Positions 42,815 through 52,571 of a stretch of DNA of 52,571 nucleotides are shown piece after piece. Within the stretch, counting starts at the first letter, position 1; the number at the start of each line of letters is the position of its first letter. This DNA comes from Gnetum montanum (taxonomy: Eukaryota > Streptophyta > Gnetopsida > Gnetales > Gnetaceae): assembly GCA_015680685.1 (NCBI GenBank), contig MNCI01006084.1, forward strand, positions 581,825-634,395. The letters are read 5' to 3'. The notes beneath the pieces were generated by a model. It had not been told where the DNA came from, ran no database searches, and worked only from the letters and a program-made list of their open reading frames with translations. Made by a program: the position numbers and the translations under genes.

Positions 42815-45110
42815 ATGTCTTCTTCTCATAGGAGTCCATCTCTACCTAGGGCAATTTAAGTACCTCAACAATACTGGGTGGTATATGCTCATCCTGATGA
42901 GTATGTACCGGACTTTACCTTCATCTTACATCAAGATGAATTGATGCGGTGGTGTGATATGGAAGGCAACATTGTGTTGCCACTTGACTGATCTATTCTA
43001 GCAATGCTTCAGCTAATGCTTGCATGACATGGGCTTCAACATCTCCATGGAGAATACAAGATGTGAGATCCTAACTCAAGGGATTATCATCCCACTGAAG
43101 TGCAAAGATTAAGGGATCAACAGCTAGAGCACCAACACGAGCTTATGAAGGGTAAGGGGTCAAACATCTTTCCACCTCCACTTAAGCCAATTGATGAAGG
43201 CAACCATTTCTTTAGTGATTCTCCTCTCTTTGACTTTATTCAAGGAGCCCTCAATTAGAATGTACAATCTACAACCATAATCCCGGTTCTGGTCAAAACA
43301 GATACAATGACAAAAATGGATCTGGAAAAACAAGTTAAGAAAAGGGAGATAAAGGAGATCATGATCGTGATCGTTGTTGCAAGCATCGAAGGAAGGGTGA
43401 TAGGTGTCAGTGTAGAGCAAGTTCCCTTTCTTCTTCCCCTTCATTGTCTTCCTCTTCTTCATCGAGTTCAGATCATGGCCACAGAAGAAATAATTGTGAT
43501 GGAGGTGATCAATGAGACTAGAATAATAGAGGGGACCATCAGGACAGTCATGACCGAAGGCATGGGCAATCCAGAGAGGCCCAGCATCAAGAAAGAAGGG
43601 CTAGTAGGGAACATCATAGGCACCACCATCATGACCTTGATGAACATCTACTTGCTACTTGGGGCATGTTAAACATTGTAGAGGCTATGAGGATTCCAAC
43701 TAGGCACATGAAGGATAGTATAATAAAGAGGCTTGATATGAACAACATCCCTCAATTCAAGGGAGGATATGATGTTGATCAACAAAATCATCTCTAGGCC
43801 TTTCAAGATGCATGTGCCTTATAGAACATTGAAAATGATTAGCAAAAACTGCAATTATTTTCAAGGACACTCATAAGGAAGTAAAGAGTTGGTATTGATC
43901 CTTAGAACTAAAATTAATCAGGCGATGGAGTACAATGTTGAAACTATTCAATGACAAATATCAAACATACTCCCGAGTATCCAATTTAAGGAAACAAATT
44001 CAAGGGTAGAAACAAGGGAATCATGAGCCTTTGGATGCTGCTATTGGTTGATACTATTCTCTTTTGCATAGGTGTCCCAGCCATGGATACTCTCAGCTTG
44101 ATTAGCTTCGCCATATCATAGATGGGTTGCAGTCTAAAACCAGGAAAACCCTTGGTGTCTATGCCCAAGGGAGATTGATAGAGTTGAGTGTCCATCGGAT
44201 TCAAAAATTAATTGAGTAGGTAGCCAAGAAGGAGGGAGAGCTAAGAAAACATGAAAGTGCAGAAGAATACAATAGATATCCTTCTATTCGAAAAAAAGGG
44301 ATTAGATTTTGTGACAATGAGGATGAATTTGCTAGAGATGAGGTGGTTAATCAGAAAACCTTACCATTCCAAAATTTTTTATCAAAAATCATGGCTAAGG
44401 TTGATCAATTATGGGACTCCATGGACAATAGGTTTCAAGCTATTTTAAAAATTGCTAAAGAGTCCAAGGAGCAAAGTGATGAGCGAGAGTGTCAAAGATG
44501 TAAGGAAGTTGAACGTGCCAAATATAAGGGTAAAGGTAAGATGGCTATGGTAGAGATGGCTACGAATAGTGATTCAGATGATGATGTTGAGTGTGATGTT
44601 TGCTAGTATGAACATCCTAAGGGATCTTTCCTAGTTGTATCACACTTGTAGGAATCTGGGGTGTATGCCTTACATTCATGACTTGCACAAAGGAAAATGC
44701 CCAAAATATTGCCTTATCCACAAGGCAATCCTCGACAGTTTCACCAACCATAATAATACTACCCAAGTGGAACTCCTTCGCAAACTTACGAAGTGTATCA
44801 GTAGTGGTAGCAACCACAATCGTGGGCATTGCCACCTCTAAGACAGCAATACCCTTATCGGCAACTAGATCCCTATGGTTACTATGTTCAGCAACCTTCA
44901 TCTCTAACGGACTCCTCTGGTCATATTGCTGCTTACCAATCTCACCACTACCCTCTTGAAACATACCAATAGCCCTATCTAAGGAGGGATACCACCTACT
45001 ACCCTCATGTACCTCCTATCCCTGCACCTACTCCTCCACCTCTTGCACAACTACCACCTACTCTGTCCAGGCAGGGTGAATTGCCTGCACAACCATAACA
45101 AAGAAATGCT
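42815..45110 (+). pseudogene. gag, element 6
   Basis: ATG at 42815 (MSSSHRSPSLPRAI). Here the block VPQQYWVVYAHPDEYVPDF is read through, without the stop that elements 1, 2, 5 and 8 carry after VPQ. DFTFILHQDELMRW, a charged low-complexity segment and the capsid core (43690-44240, decayed) follow. The segment 44343-44606 ends in the knuckle variant CDVC-stop-YEHPKGSF (44589-44630). A Pro/Tyr-rich tail follows to 45110. The knuckle has lost its last Cys residues, and several stops break the frame. Confidence 0.83.
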
Positions 45111-45311
45111 ACGAGGGTAGTTAACCTACAATTGGTTAACCCATCTAGCGAATCAAAACCATGAACAAAGAAAAGAACCTTCTTCCAGTCTTACAGTCCA
45201 TCAAAGCTCTCGAATACATCAGTGGTTGGTAACCCTGCTCCTCCACCTTCCTCTATTTCCTCTTTATTTGAGTCCCCTTCAAACTAAAATCCTTCACAAA
45301 TCCATACTATA

Positions 45312-45800
45312 ATGTTGACACATGTTGTATCTGATTGGATTCAAGTTGGTAACCTACCTAGAAAATTAGCTAATCCTAAGAGTCCCCTAGTTTACTTGCA
45401 AATTGCTAAGAATGAGCTTTGTAAAGCTCTTCTTGACTTTGGTTTTGGTGTTAATTTGATCTCACATAAGATGTACATAATGTGGAACCTTCCTCCATTG
45501 AAGAAGAGCAACATCTAGCTGGAATTGGTGGCCCAGTCCATCACTATTCCATTGGGACTGGTTGAATACATCATCACCACCGTTTGTGGGTGGTCATATC
45601 CCACTGATTTCCTAGTAATCAAAGTGGAGAACTGTAAGGGGGACTTTCCAATCATTATGGGAAGGGTGTGGCTAAGTACTGTTGATGCTAAAATGGGCAT
45701 TAAAGATCTTTCCTTGTAGATATCAAAAGAAAATGAATTTGGAAAGATCAAGAAGAAGAGAGTTCCATGTATTGCGTACAGTGATTCACGGTGCCATTAT
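45312..45800 (+). pseudogene. Protease, element 6
   Basis: Frames at 45312-45518 and 45525-45719 show THVVSDWIQVGNLPRKLANP, ALLDFGFGVNLISHKMY, then after a TAG the block IPLGLVEYIITTVCGWSYP, DFPIIMGRVWLS and VPCIAYSDSRCHYV. The stop codon falls at a Arg position (SNI-stop-LELV, where element 2 has SNIRLEL). The active site DFGFGV lacks the Ala of typical D-S/T-G-A. Confidence 0.85.
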
Positions 45801-46039
45801 GTGTAGAAGCTATGGTCAGTAAAACAAACATTTATCTTTGCATGCAAGTAGTATGCACCAGAAGCTAATATCCAAAAATATCTATATGCAACAGCCACAA
45901 AATAAGAAGGCACCTAGTGGCTAACAGCTGATGCTAGTAGCAGTACATTATGCATGGAACCGACTGAGGACCTAATGTACGAGTACGTTGCAAGTATGGA
46001 TGAACTCAAGTAAGTTCACCACTAGCTCTCCGAAAGGAG

Positions 46040-47100
46040 CAAATGATGATGTCAATTGGGGTGAGCTGGAAATTCTTAATAATTCAAAACAAGAGCCTCT
46101 TGAATTGAAGACACTACCGGCTGTAATGGAGTACGTATTTTTGAAAAATGGAAGGTCGGTTATCATTAATGCCAAGCTTGCTATAGAACAGAAAAGAAAA
46201 TTGATAAAAGTTATGGAAAAGTGGTCACCAGCCTTTACTTGGTCATATTTCAAGCTCACTAGGGTAGATCCAAGAATATGCCAACATAGGATATACACTG
46301 ACCTTGCCATCAAGCTGAAACGACAATTGCAGTGATGTTTGAATCCCAAGTTAAAATAGATTGTCAAAGAGGAGATTGAACAACTCTTCAAAGTGAGATT
46401 CATCTACCCTATCACAAATAGTGAGTGGGTCAGTTCACTCGTGATCATACCAAAGAAAGGAGGCAAATGGCGGGCATGCATTGATTTCCAACTACTCAAC
46501 ATGGTAACTTTTAAGGATCATTTTCTATTGCCTTTCATCGACCAAGTGCTGGACATCATTTCAAGGCACATCTTTTACAGCTTTCTGGATGGTTATAGTG
46601 GCTATAACCAAATTTGGATTGCACCAGAGGACCAGGAAAAAATAACTTTCACAAGTTCTTGGGGGACTTTTGCCTATCGACAAATGCCATTTGGTCTATG
46701 CAATGCCCCAGCCACATTTCAACGATTAGTTCTCAGCATTTTTCAATAGCAAATCGGTAGTGAGGTAGAAGTCTTTATGGATGATTTTTCTACCTATGGA
46801 GCTATGTTCGAGTAAGCCCTGGACCGTCTTGACCAGATGTTGAAGAGATGTGTTGAAAAAAACCTTCGACTCAATTGGCAAAAGAGCCATCTTATGGTCC
46901 AAGAAGGCATAGTCTTAGGGCATCGCATCTCAAAAGCAGGAATCAAGGTGGACCCTAAAAAAATAAGGGTCATCCAAGGAATAACCCACCAACCTGAAAT
47001 AGTCAAAGAAGTTCGGTCATTTGTTGGTCATACTAGCTACTACCAGTGATTCATCAAGAATTTTTTCAAAATCGCTAAGTCATTAGTAGAATTGATGAAG
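46040..47100 (+). pseudogene. Reverse transcriptase, element 6
   Basis: Linker WGELEILNNSKQEPLELK, then KEEIEQLFKVRFIYPITNSE, WVSSLVIIPKKGGKWRACID, KDHFLLPFIDQVLDIISRH, FLDGYSGYNQIWIAPEDQ, GTFAYRQMPFGLCNAPATFQ, catalytic FMDDFS at 46774-46791 and NWQKSHLMVQEGIVLGHRI. It ends EVRSFVGHTSYYQ. Stops occur at 46747 (FQ-TAG) and 47047 (YYQ-TGA), among others. All palm motifs are recognisable. Confidence 0.92.
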
Positions 47101-47560
47101 AAGGATGCATCATTTGTTTAAACCCTTGCATGTGAAGTAGCATTTCAACAATTGAAGCAAAAGCTTGTTGAAACCCCCATTCCTCAAGCACTAGATTAGT
47201 CCAGACCATTTCATGTAATGACTAATGCATCAAATTACGTTTTGGGGAGTATTGTAGGTGCACAACTGAACTACACCATCATAGAAAAGGAGTTGATGAC
47301 AGTGGTGTTCGCCTTAGAGAAGTTCAGGCATTATGTGCTTGGCTACAAAGTATTTGTACACACAGATCATAGCGCCATCAGATTTCTAATGAACAAACCA
47401 ACAGTGAGCCCCCATGTCATATGGTGACTCGTGATTTTGTAGGAGTTTGATCTCATGATGGTAGATCGTAAAGGTGTGGAGAATGTGGTCGCAGATCACT
47501 TATTGCAGCTAAGATGGGATGATAAGGAGAAAGAGAGCCCTTTATCTGACCAATTCCCTA
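47101..47560 (+). pseudogene. RNase H, element 6
   Basis: EVAFQQLKQKLVETPIPQAL, D-stop-SRPFHVMTNASNYVL, GAQLNYTIIEKELMTVVFAL, VFVHTDHSAIRFLMNKP, ENVVADHLLQL. About 22 codons are missing between NYVLGSI and VGAQL relative to element 1, an internal deletion that removes part of the strand carrying LTQLDDQKH. The stop in ALD-TAG-SRPF stands where Trp is usual. Confidence 0.88.
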
Positions 47561-47599
47561 ATGAATCTCTCCTTGCATGAATACAAAAATGCCTAATGA

Positions 47600-48948
47600 A
47601 CCAAAATGATATGACACCATCCTCACTTATCTACTCAAGCAAGAATTGTCGCAAGGGCTGGACACTAGAAAGAAACAACAGTTTCTTCACCGGGTCAAAC
47701 ATTTTATGGAGATTAATGGAAACCTTTACAAAGTCTATCCCAATGACCTAGTACGTTGGTGTATCCCCGATATGAATCAACTACACTTTCTTTAGGATGC
47801 TCGTGAAAGTCCTTATGGGGGCCATTATGTTGGGAGATGCATGGCCATAAAAATCCTGATGGTGGGGCATTATTGGCCAACAATCTTCAAGGATGCACAC
47901 CAATTTGTCCGTGTTTGTGATTGTTGCTAGAGGGATGATGGAATGACAACTCGAATGGAGGGGCCACAATAATGGATATAACCTCTTGAGCGATTTGATA
48001 TCTGGGGCATTGACTTTATGGGTCCCATCGCACCTTTATCAAATGGAAAGACATATATAATAGTCATAGCTTACTATTGTACCAAGTGGGCAGAAGTAGT
48101 AGCTGTCACCGACTGTACATCCACCACTGCTGCTCAGTTTGTACAACAAAACATTGTAAATAGGTTTGGTGTACCTCATGCATTACTTTCTGATAATGAA
48201 ACTCATTTTACATGTGCCACTTTCCAAAAACTGATGCAGCACTTAGGGGTTAAACATAAACTCATAACACCATATCACCCCCAAGCCAACGGTCAAGCTG
48301 AGGTCAGTAATCAGGAGATTACAAAAATTCTAACATGTACCATTAGCAAATAAAGGGACTGAAGCACGAAATTAAATGATGCCCTTTGGGCCTATTGCTC
48401 CACATGGAAGCTTCCCATAGGTTATTCTCCCTATGAGCTTGTGTATGGAAAATTACCAACATTACCCATCTAATCCGAGCTCCATACACTCTCTACAGCC
48501 TGTGACCTTGACCTAAATCTAAGTCTAGCATAGAAAGAACGATTGATGAACCTTAACTTGCTAGATGAAAATCGGTTAATGGCCTTATCATCTAATGCAT
48601 AAGGCATTCAACAAGAAACGTCATGACCTAAAAATAAGAAAAGTCAAGTTTTAACCAGGAGACAAGGTCCTTTATTGGAATCCTACACATGTACCCCTAT
48701 GAACCAAATTTCAAACATTGTGGGAAGGACCTTACATCATAGATGAGACTTTTCCATCTAGGGCCATGATCATCTACAAACCTAACATCCCAAATAAGAA
48801 ACAATTAGTCAACATTCAACAAATAAAACCTTTCCATGAGCCCAAGCCAACCAATGCAACAAACACCTCATCAGATGAACAACCACGCTCAATCTTTCGG
48901 ATCTCTCCCTTCCAACATAGTCATGGGGGAGATGGCCATCCATACTAA
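47600..48948 (+). pseudogene. Integrase and pol C-terminus, element 6
   Basis: Zinc-binding region with GGHYVGRCMAIKILMVGHYW, HQFVRVCDCC; core with [27 protein letters not shown] (second Asp; SDNE replaces SDNG), YHPQANGQAEVSNQEITKIL (Glu). After stops comes KLPIGYSPYELVYGKLPTLP. The end is KPFHEPKPTNATN and SPFQHSHGGDGHPY, stop at 48946-48948. The frame at 48018-48353 is open over the core. The 3' end carries AGTCATGGGGGAGATGG at 48919-48935. Confidence 0.92.
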
Positions 48949-49250
48949 CACCTCTTGTGGCTCCTCAATCTTTTGACTTTTTTGTTTTTCACATTTTTGG
49001 TTTTATAACCTTTTGTTTTCATCTTCTTTATTTTACATTTTCTATTTTACATATTTGTATTTTTAAGGTTATTTGTCTTCTCTTAGTTTTTGTTTTACAC
49101 TATTGTTAATGTATTTAATATTTATTGCCTACTCTTTTCCTTTCTTTTATGGTTATGTTTGATGGTATTGATGTGTTTTTCTACCTTTTCTACTAATAAG
49201 GTGGCAAGTACAATGGTAATACACTACTCGATGATGGTATGCTTCATTTG
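48949..49250 (+). other. Start of the 3' non-coding stretch, element 6
   Basis: T-rich tract after pol, as in element 2. It is cut at 49250 by element 7 after TTCATTTG. Confidence 0.7.
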
Positions 49251-50146
49251 TGATGAGTGGCGAGGTACCCCTACACTCAACCATACGAAACAAGCATAGC
49301 GCGCGCGATCCGGTCGAACTCCGCAGACTAAATGCCTAAACACCATAAGGAACTCTTGGGGTTAATTAATCGTTGTCTTCCTAGACTTACTTGTTGTTGT
49401 CACGGTGTATGGTTAAGTAAGTCCGAGGTATATGATTTTTTTGGTCTTTTCAGGTTTATCTCCTATGCTAAAGGGTGAAGGGTTGAGAGACTAAAACTAA
49501 CTCTAACTACAGCGCTCCATTCCCACTTGCCGTACACACCCTGAACTGTGCAACTGTGGCTACCAAATGCTAATCATTACTGGGATTACCACACGTAACG
49601 CACGTGCTCAAAGCGGTCATACTAAGGCACCTAACTAGCCTAAGTGTGACAAGCAACCGATTTCTTAACTAGCCGTACACATCCGTAGATGCTCGTAATC
49701 AAGTCGTACTGGTCCCACGTTCTAGGAGATAAGGGTGAGAGAATCTAATCGCGATGAGTAGTCGATTCCTTGGCTAGTCGTACACATTCGTCAATGCTCG
49801 TAACCAAGTCGTACTCATGCCGCGTTACTAGGAAAGCAATAAATAACATTAAATAAACCTATCCATGTACTGCAAGGTTTATCCACAAAGCTCATCTTTA
49901 TTATCGTACACAACTTGCATTCAGGTACAAAGCTGCTCGAATAAAGAACCGTTTACTTGGGGGACTCCTACTACGGGCACATGGAAAACATTCTATCTCT
50001 GGGGTGATCAATCCGCCAAAGCTTCGCTACTTTAGCCTATCTGATTGGAAATGAGGGGAGTGCTGCCTCTTATTTATAGATTTGGTGGCGGACCACGATA
50101 TCGTAGGGGATGCGATATTGCAGCTTGTGCATATCGTGTCTCATCA
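49251..50146 (-). repeat. 3' LTR of element 7
   Basis: This 896-bp LTR has ends TGATGAG and CTCATCA. U3 has CGATATG, CAATATCG and CGATATCG motifs (50095-50140). TATAAATA on the minus strand is at 50071-50078. The inverted pair is ATCTTTATT (49894-49902) and AATAAAGAA (49940-49948). Confidence 0.92.
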
Positions 50147-50160
50147 TACCCCCATGACTA
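50147..50160 (-). promoter_or_regulatory. Polypurine tract, element 7
   Basis: Minus strand TAGTCATGGGGGTA directly before the LTR, identical to elements 2 and 3. Confidence 0.88.
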
Positions 50161-50340
50161 AATGAAAACTCGTCGTCGAGTTCCTTACAATAATATTAGG
50201 AAGGTATGGAATTATTGAGGGGAATGGAACTAATGGGATGACATGTGAACGGATCATTATTACAAGACTTGACAAAATTGGTGTTCATGACAACAAGGGT
50301 GAACACCTTATTACATTGACATCAGGCCATAGTTGGCAGC

Positions 50341-50396
50341 TAAGAGAAAAGAGGAGAGAGAAGAGAAGAGAAGAGAAGAGAAGAAGAGAGAAGAGT
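50341..50396. repeat. GA-rich microsatellite
   Basis: Repeated GAGAA/GAAGA units, at the same relative position as the CT-rich tract of element 2 on the opposite strand. Confidence 0.85.
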
Positions 50397-50746
50397 CTTG
50401 CTGTTGCCAACGCCTAGATTGTGCCTTCTGTTGTCCATCCTTAAGCGCATCATTAATCCTACTCCTTGCATAGCTGCTTCAACACTGCTCCATTCCAAGT
50501 GCTTCCTCTAGATCCGGTTCGTTGTTGCATGATCGTCATTTGCACGCATAACACGGTTTGATATTAGCAAGGGTAAATGAATTTCAATGTGATTATACCT
50601 TGCTTCAATGTAAGTCCATTGGCTGAGTTGTGGTATGGTTGATACGGATCTGGGAATATATAAGTGATGACTACCGAAGGTGTAGGGGTTAGGAAGAAAA
50701 ACGAAAAAATTTGGGGCTTAGGAGAAAAAGTGAAAAATCAAGCCCC

Positions 50747-50762
50747 GTACCCCCATGACTAA
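50747..50762 (-). promoter_or_regulatory. Extra internal polypurine-like motif, element 7
   Basis: Minus strand TTAGTCATGGGGGTAC, 600 bases upstream of the real polypurine tract. The match runs over 13 bases. Confidence 0.6.
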
Positions 50763-52016
50763 TCGCGAACCTCCGGTAGCGAAAGAATGGAGAAGGAAAA
50801 GGAGTAAGGAAGAGAGATAAAAAGGGACAACTGAAAACATCAATGAAGTAGATATCAAGATGGAAATGAACAAAATAAAATTAACTGCAAAATGTTAAGG
50901 AAAAGAAGTTAACTAATGCTCTAAATAGGAATGTTAGTGGGTCCTCCCCAAAGCAGGCTCAAGCCCATAGTGCCCTGACAATCCCATATTTAAAGAGTCC
51001 ATAGGCTTTGGGAATGTCCTTTGGAATAAGAGTTAAAGTCTTAACCGGAAGAATTTACCAAAAAGAAAACAACGTATCTACCAAAATATACACTAATGAT
51101 ACAACTGGCAATGAGATGAATAGTGGAGACAAGAGGATGGAATGGAAGCCCAAGGACAAGGTGGTGTACCGTCCCTTGTGTGTTTTATGCTTAATGTGAC
51201 TTGGCAAATCTCGTTCCAACTCTAGCCTCAAACCAACCATAGCCAGTGACTTCGCATCAATACACTTAGTCAAACCATCCATTGGAGTAACAAGAATGCA
51301 TCTCCAAAAGCCATCATCATTCCGACGAAACAAAGGAGAGAATGGGAAGTGAGAAGGGCCTTAGTTAGAGGAAACACTTTGGTTCCATAACTAGTGCTTG
51401 TAGCCCAAAGTTATTCTATCTAAGGGGTGCGCTTTGAATCCTCACTTTGGTTTTTTGTTTGTTTTTTTTTTCTATTTTTATGCATGAGAACCACACCATG
51501 CAAAGACTTCTTATTTTTATTGTCTCAGCTTCTGATAATTGGGTAACATTGGAATGGGAAGAAAACATCCAAGCACCCAAGTGAATGGCCAACACAAATG
51601 CATCAAGTTCCCTTGAAGTCACACCCTTTTCAAACCTTGAGTCCATCCTTAGTTAGTCACCGATTCGTTAGAGTTCTTATTAGAAGGAAAACTGTACACA
51701 TCCAAGCCAAGAGAAACCATAGACTTTGATGGGTGGACGGATGAAGTGGACTCATTGCCTGCCATATCAAAAGAACATACCTCAGTGTCAACACTGTAAC
51801 TTAAAGGTAAAAACCAAACATTAGCAATCAATGAAAAATAGTTCATCACATCGGCCTGAACACTTATTGGGTGGTGAACTTACATGGTGGATGGTGCGCG
51901 CGCACATCCACACACACACAAAATAGAAAAGTATAACGATGTTGTAAAACAAAAACAAGAAAATTTAAAGAAATTTGTAAAACAAAAATTGAAAAAGAAC
52001 TGAGGGCCCCATATGA

Positions 52017-52571
52017 TCAGCATAGGTGGCCATCTCCCCCATGACTGAGTTGTAAGGGAGAGATCCAAAATAATGAGCATCTATTAGAATTTCTTAGAAG
52101 TGTCCAACTTCTGCCAATTGATGATAGTAGATTCAGGGGTGGAAGTTGGCGATGCTCATGTTCCAATGTATATATGCTTTCATTGTTAGCATGAGTTTCC
52201 TTAGTTCGTTCCATGCATATTTGTCTGCTCTTACGAGTAGCTGTCAACCACAGGGTGTCTACTACTTCTTGTGTGGTTGCTACATACAAGCATCTTTGTT
52301 TCTCATTCTCATAGGCACACCTCTCACATGGAGACATATCCTCCATGTCATCACCCGATGAATCACTGTATGTGATGCATGGAACTTTCTTCTTCTTGAT
52401 CTTTTCGTAAATATTCATCTTAGAAATTTGCAAGGAAAGATCACGGATTCCTAGGTACGCATCTATAGTACTTAGCCACGGCCTTCCCATTATAATGGGG
52501 AAGCCCCCTTCATTGTTAACCTTAATCACCGAGAAATTGGCTGGGTATGACCACCCACACACAGTGGTGAT
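52017..52571 (-). pseudogene. Protease C-terminal half fused to pol C-terminus, element 7
   Basis: An open frame of at least 181 codons. It begins with CGWSYPANFSVIKV and FPIIMGRPWLSTIDAYLGIR of protease, then DDMEDMSPCERCAYENEKQR and CMERTKETHANNES of the linker. It jumps near 52075-52090 to SLFWISPLQLSHGGDGHLC, stop at 52017. GRPWL is the normal protease motif and is better kept here than in element 1. Unlike element 2 there is no stop between protease and the remnant. The active site is beyond the window edge. Confidence 0.85.

Larger units (their letters stand above)
41807..49250 (+). mobile_element. Element 6: Ty3/gypsy element with all pol domains, interrupted
   Basis: Order: LTR (41807-42652), PBS, gag, protease, reverse transcriptase, RNase H, integrase, start of the 3' stretch. 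It lies inside the LTR of element 5. The left flank CTAAG should be the target duplication; the right end is not in the window because element 7 interrupts it at 49251. It gives the best view of the full gag-pol order of this family and serves as the reference for elements 2 and 7. Every frame carries stops. Confidence 0.9.
50161..52016 (-). other. Non-coding stretch between pol and PPT, element 7
   Basis: Homologous to 24516-26354 and 1463-3298. It holds a GA-rich tract (50341-50396), a second copy of AGTCATGGGGGTAC (50747-50762), and a conserved short frame at 51416-51646 with GVTSRELDAFVLAIHLGAW. No long frame is present. Confidence 0.65.
49251..52571 (-). mobile_element. Element 7: second pol-deleted element, runs off the window
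   Basis: Minus-strand element inserted in element 6. Visible parts are the 3' LTR, PPT, 1.9-kb non-coding stretch, fused pol remnant and the C-terminal half of protease. Gag, PBS and 5' LTR are beyond the edge. As in element 2, RT, RNase H and integrase are missing, but the deletion end points differ. Confidence 0.88.

Overview
The window is plant nuclear DNA that is almost entirely retrotransposon. The only gene I believe belongs to the host is a two-exon family-1 UDP-glycosyltransferase at 29752-31987, minus strand. A plant is indicated by that gene's 44-residue PSPG box, its GT-AG intron, the Athila/Tat-type Ty3/gypsy elements, tRNA-Asp-type primer sites, LINE remnants and short tRNA-derived SINEs. 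Heavy nesting and decay suit a large, repeat-rich genome, possibly a gymnosperm, but the sequence alone does not fix the species.

Left part (1-19133). A stack of three minus-strand Ty3/gypsy elements. Element 1 (512-10729, complete but decayed, 5-bp target duplication TGGTC) sits inside the reverse transcriptase of element B, an Athila-like element (1-511 and 10735 to about 15660). Element B in turn interrupts the gag of element 8 (15661-19133). Element 8 abuts an old LINE (19134-20119).

Centre (20120-36600). Element 2 (20120-27186, plus strand, TSD GAATC) is inserted in that LINE. It keeps gag and protease but has lost reverse transcriptase, RNase H and integrase. After it come SINE and LINE fragments, then the glycosyltransferase, whose intron also holds a LINE tail. 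Downstream lie a LINE reverse-transcriptase fragment and a decayed frame of about 700 codons. That frame looks coiled-coil, matches neither gag nor pol, and ends just before the polypurine tract and LTR of element 3 (LTR 35748-36600).

Right part (36601-52571). An inverted LTR of the same family touches the element 3 LTR. Next is a minus-strand Tat-like fragment (37475-40950) with an extra RNase H domain placed before the reverse transcriptase, fused to the 5' end of another element (40955-41806). Element 6 (from 41807, plus strand, all gag-pol domains present but broken) is interrupted at 49251 by element 7, a second pol-deleted minus-strand element that runs off the window.

All the Athila-like elements share LTR ends TGATGAG...CTCATCA, a tRNA-Asp-like PBS, a polypurine tract AGTCATGGGGG and an AATAAA signal that can pair with an upstream TTTATT. 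Almost every coding frame is broken by stops that look like C-to-T decay, so I see no active element. Assembly gaps lie at 12436, 14768-15417, 25644 and 25741-25811; the small piece between the last two appears to be inserted backwards.
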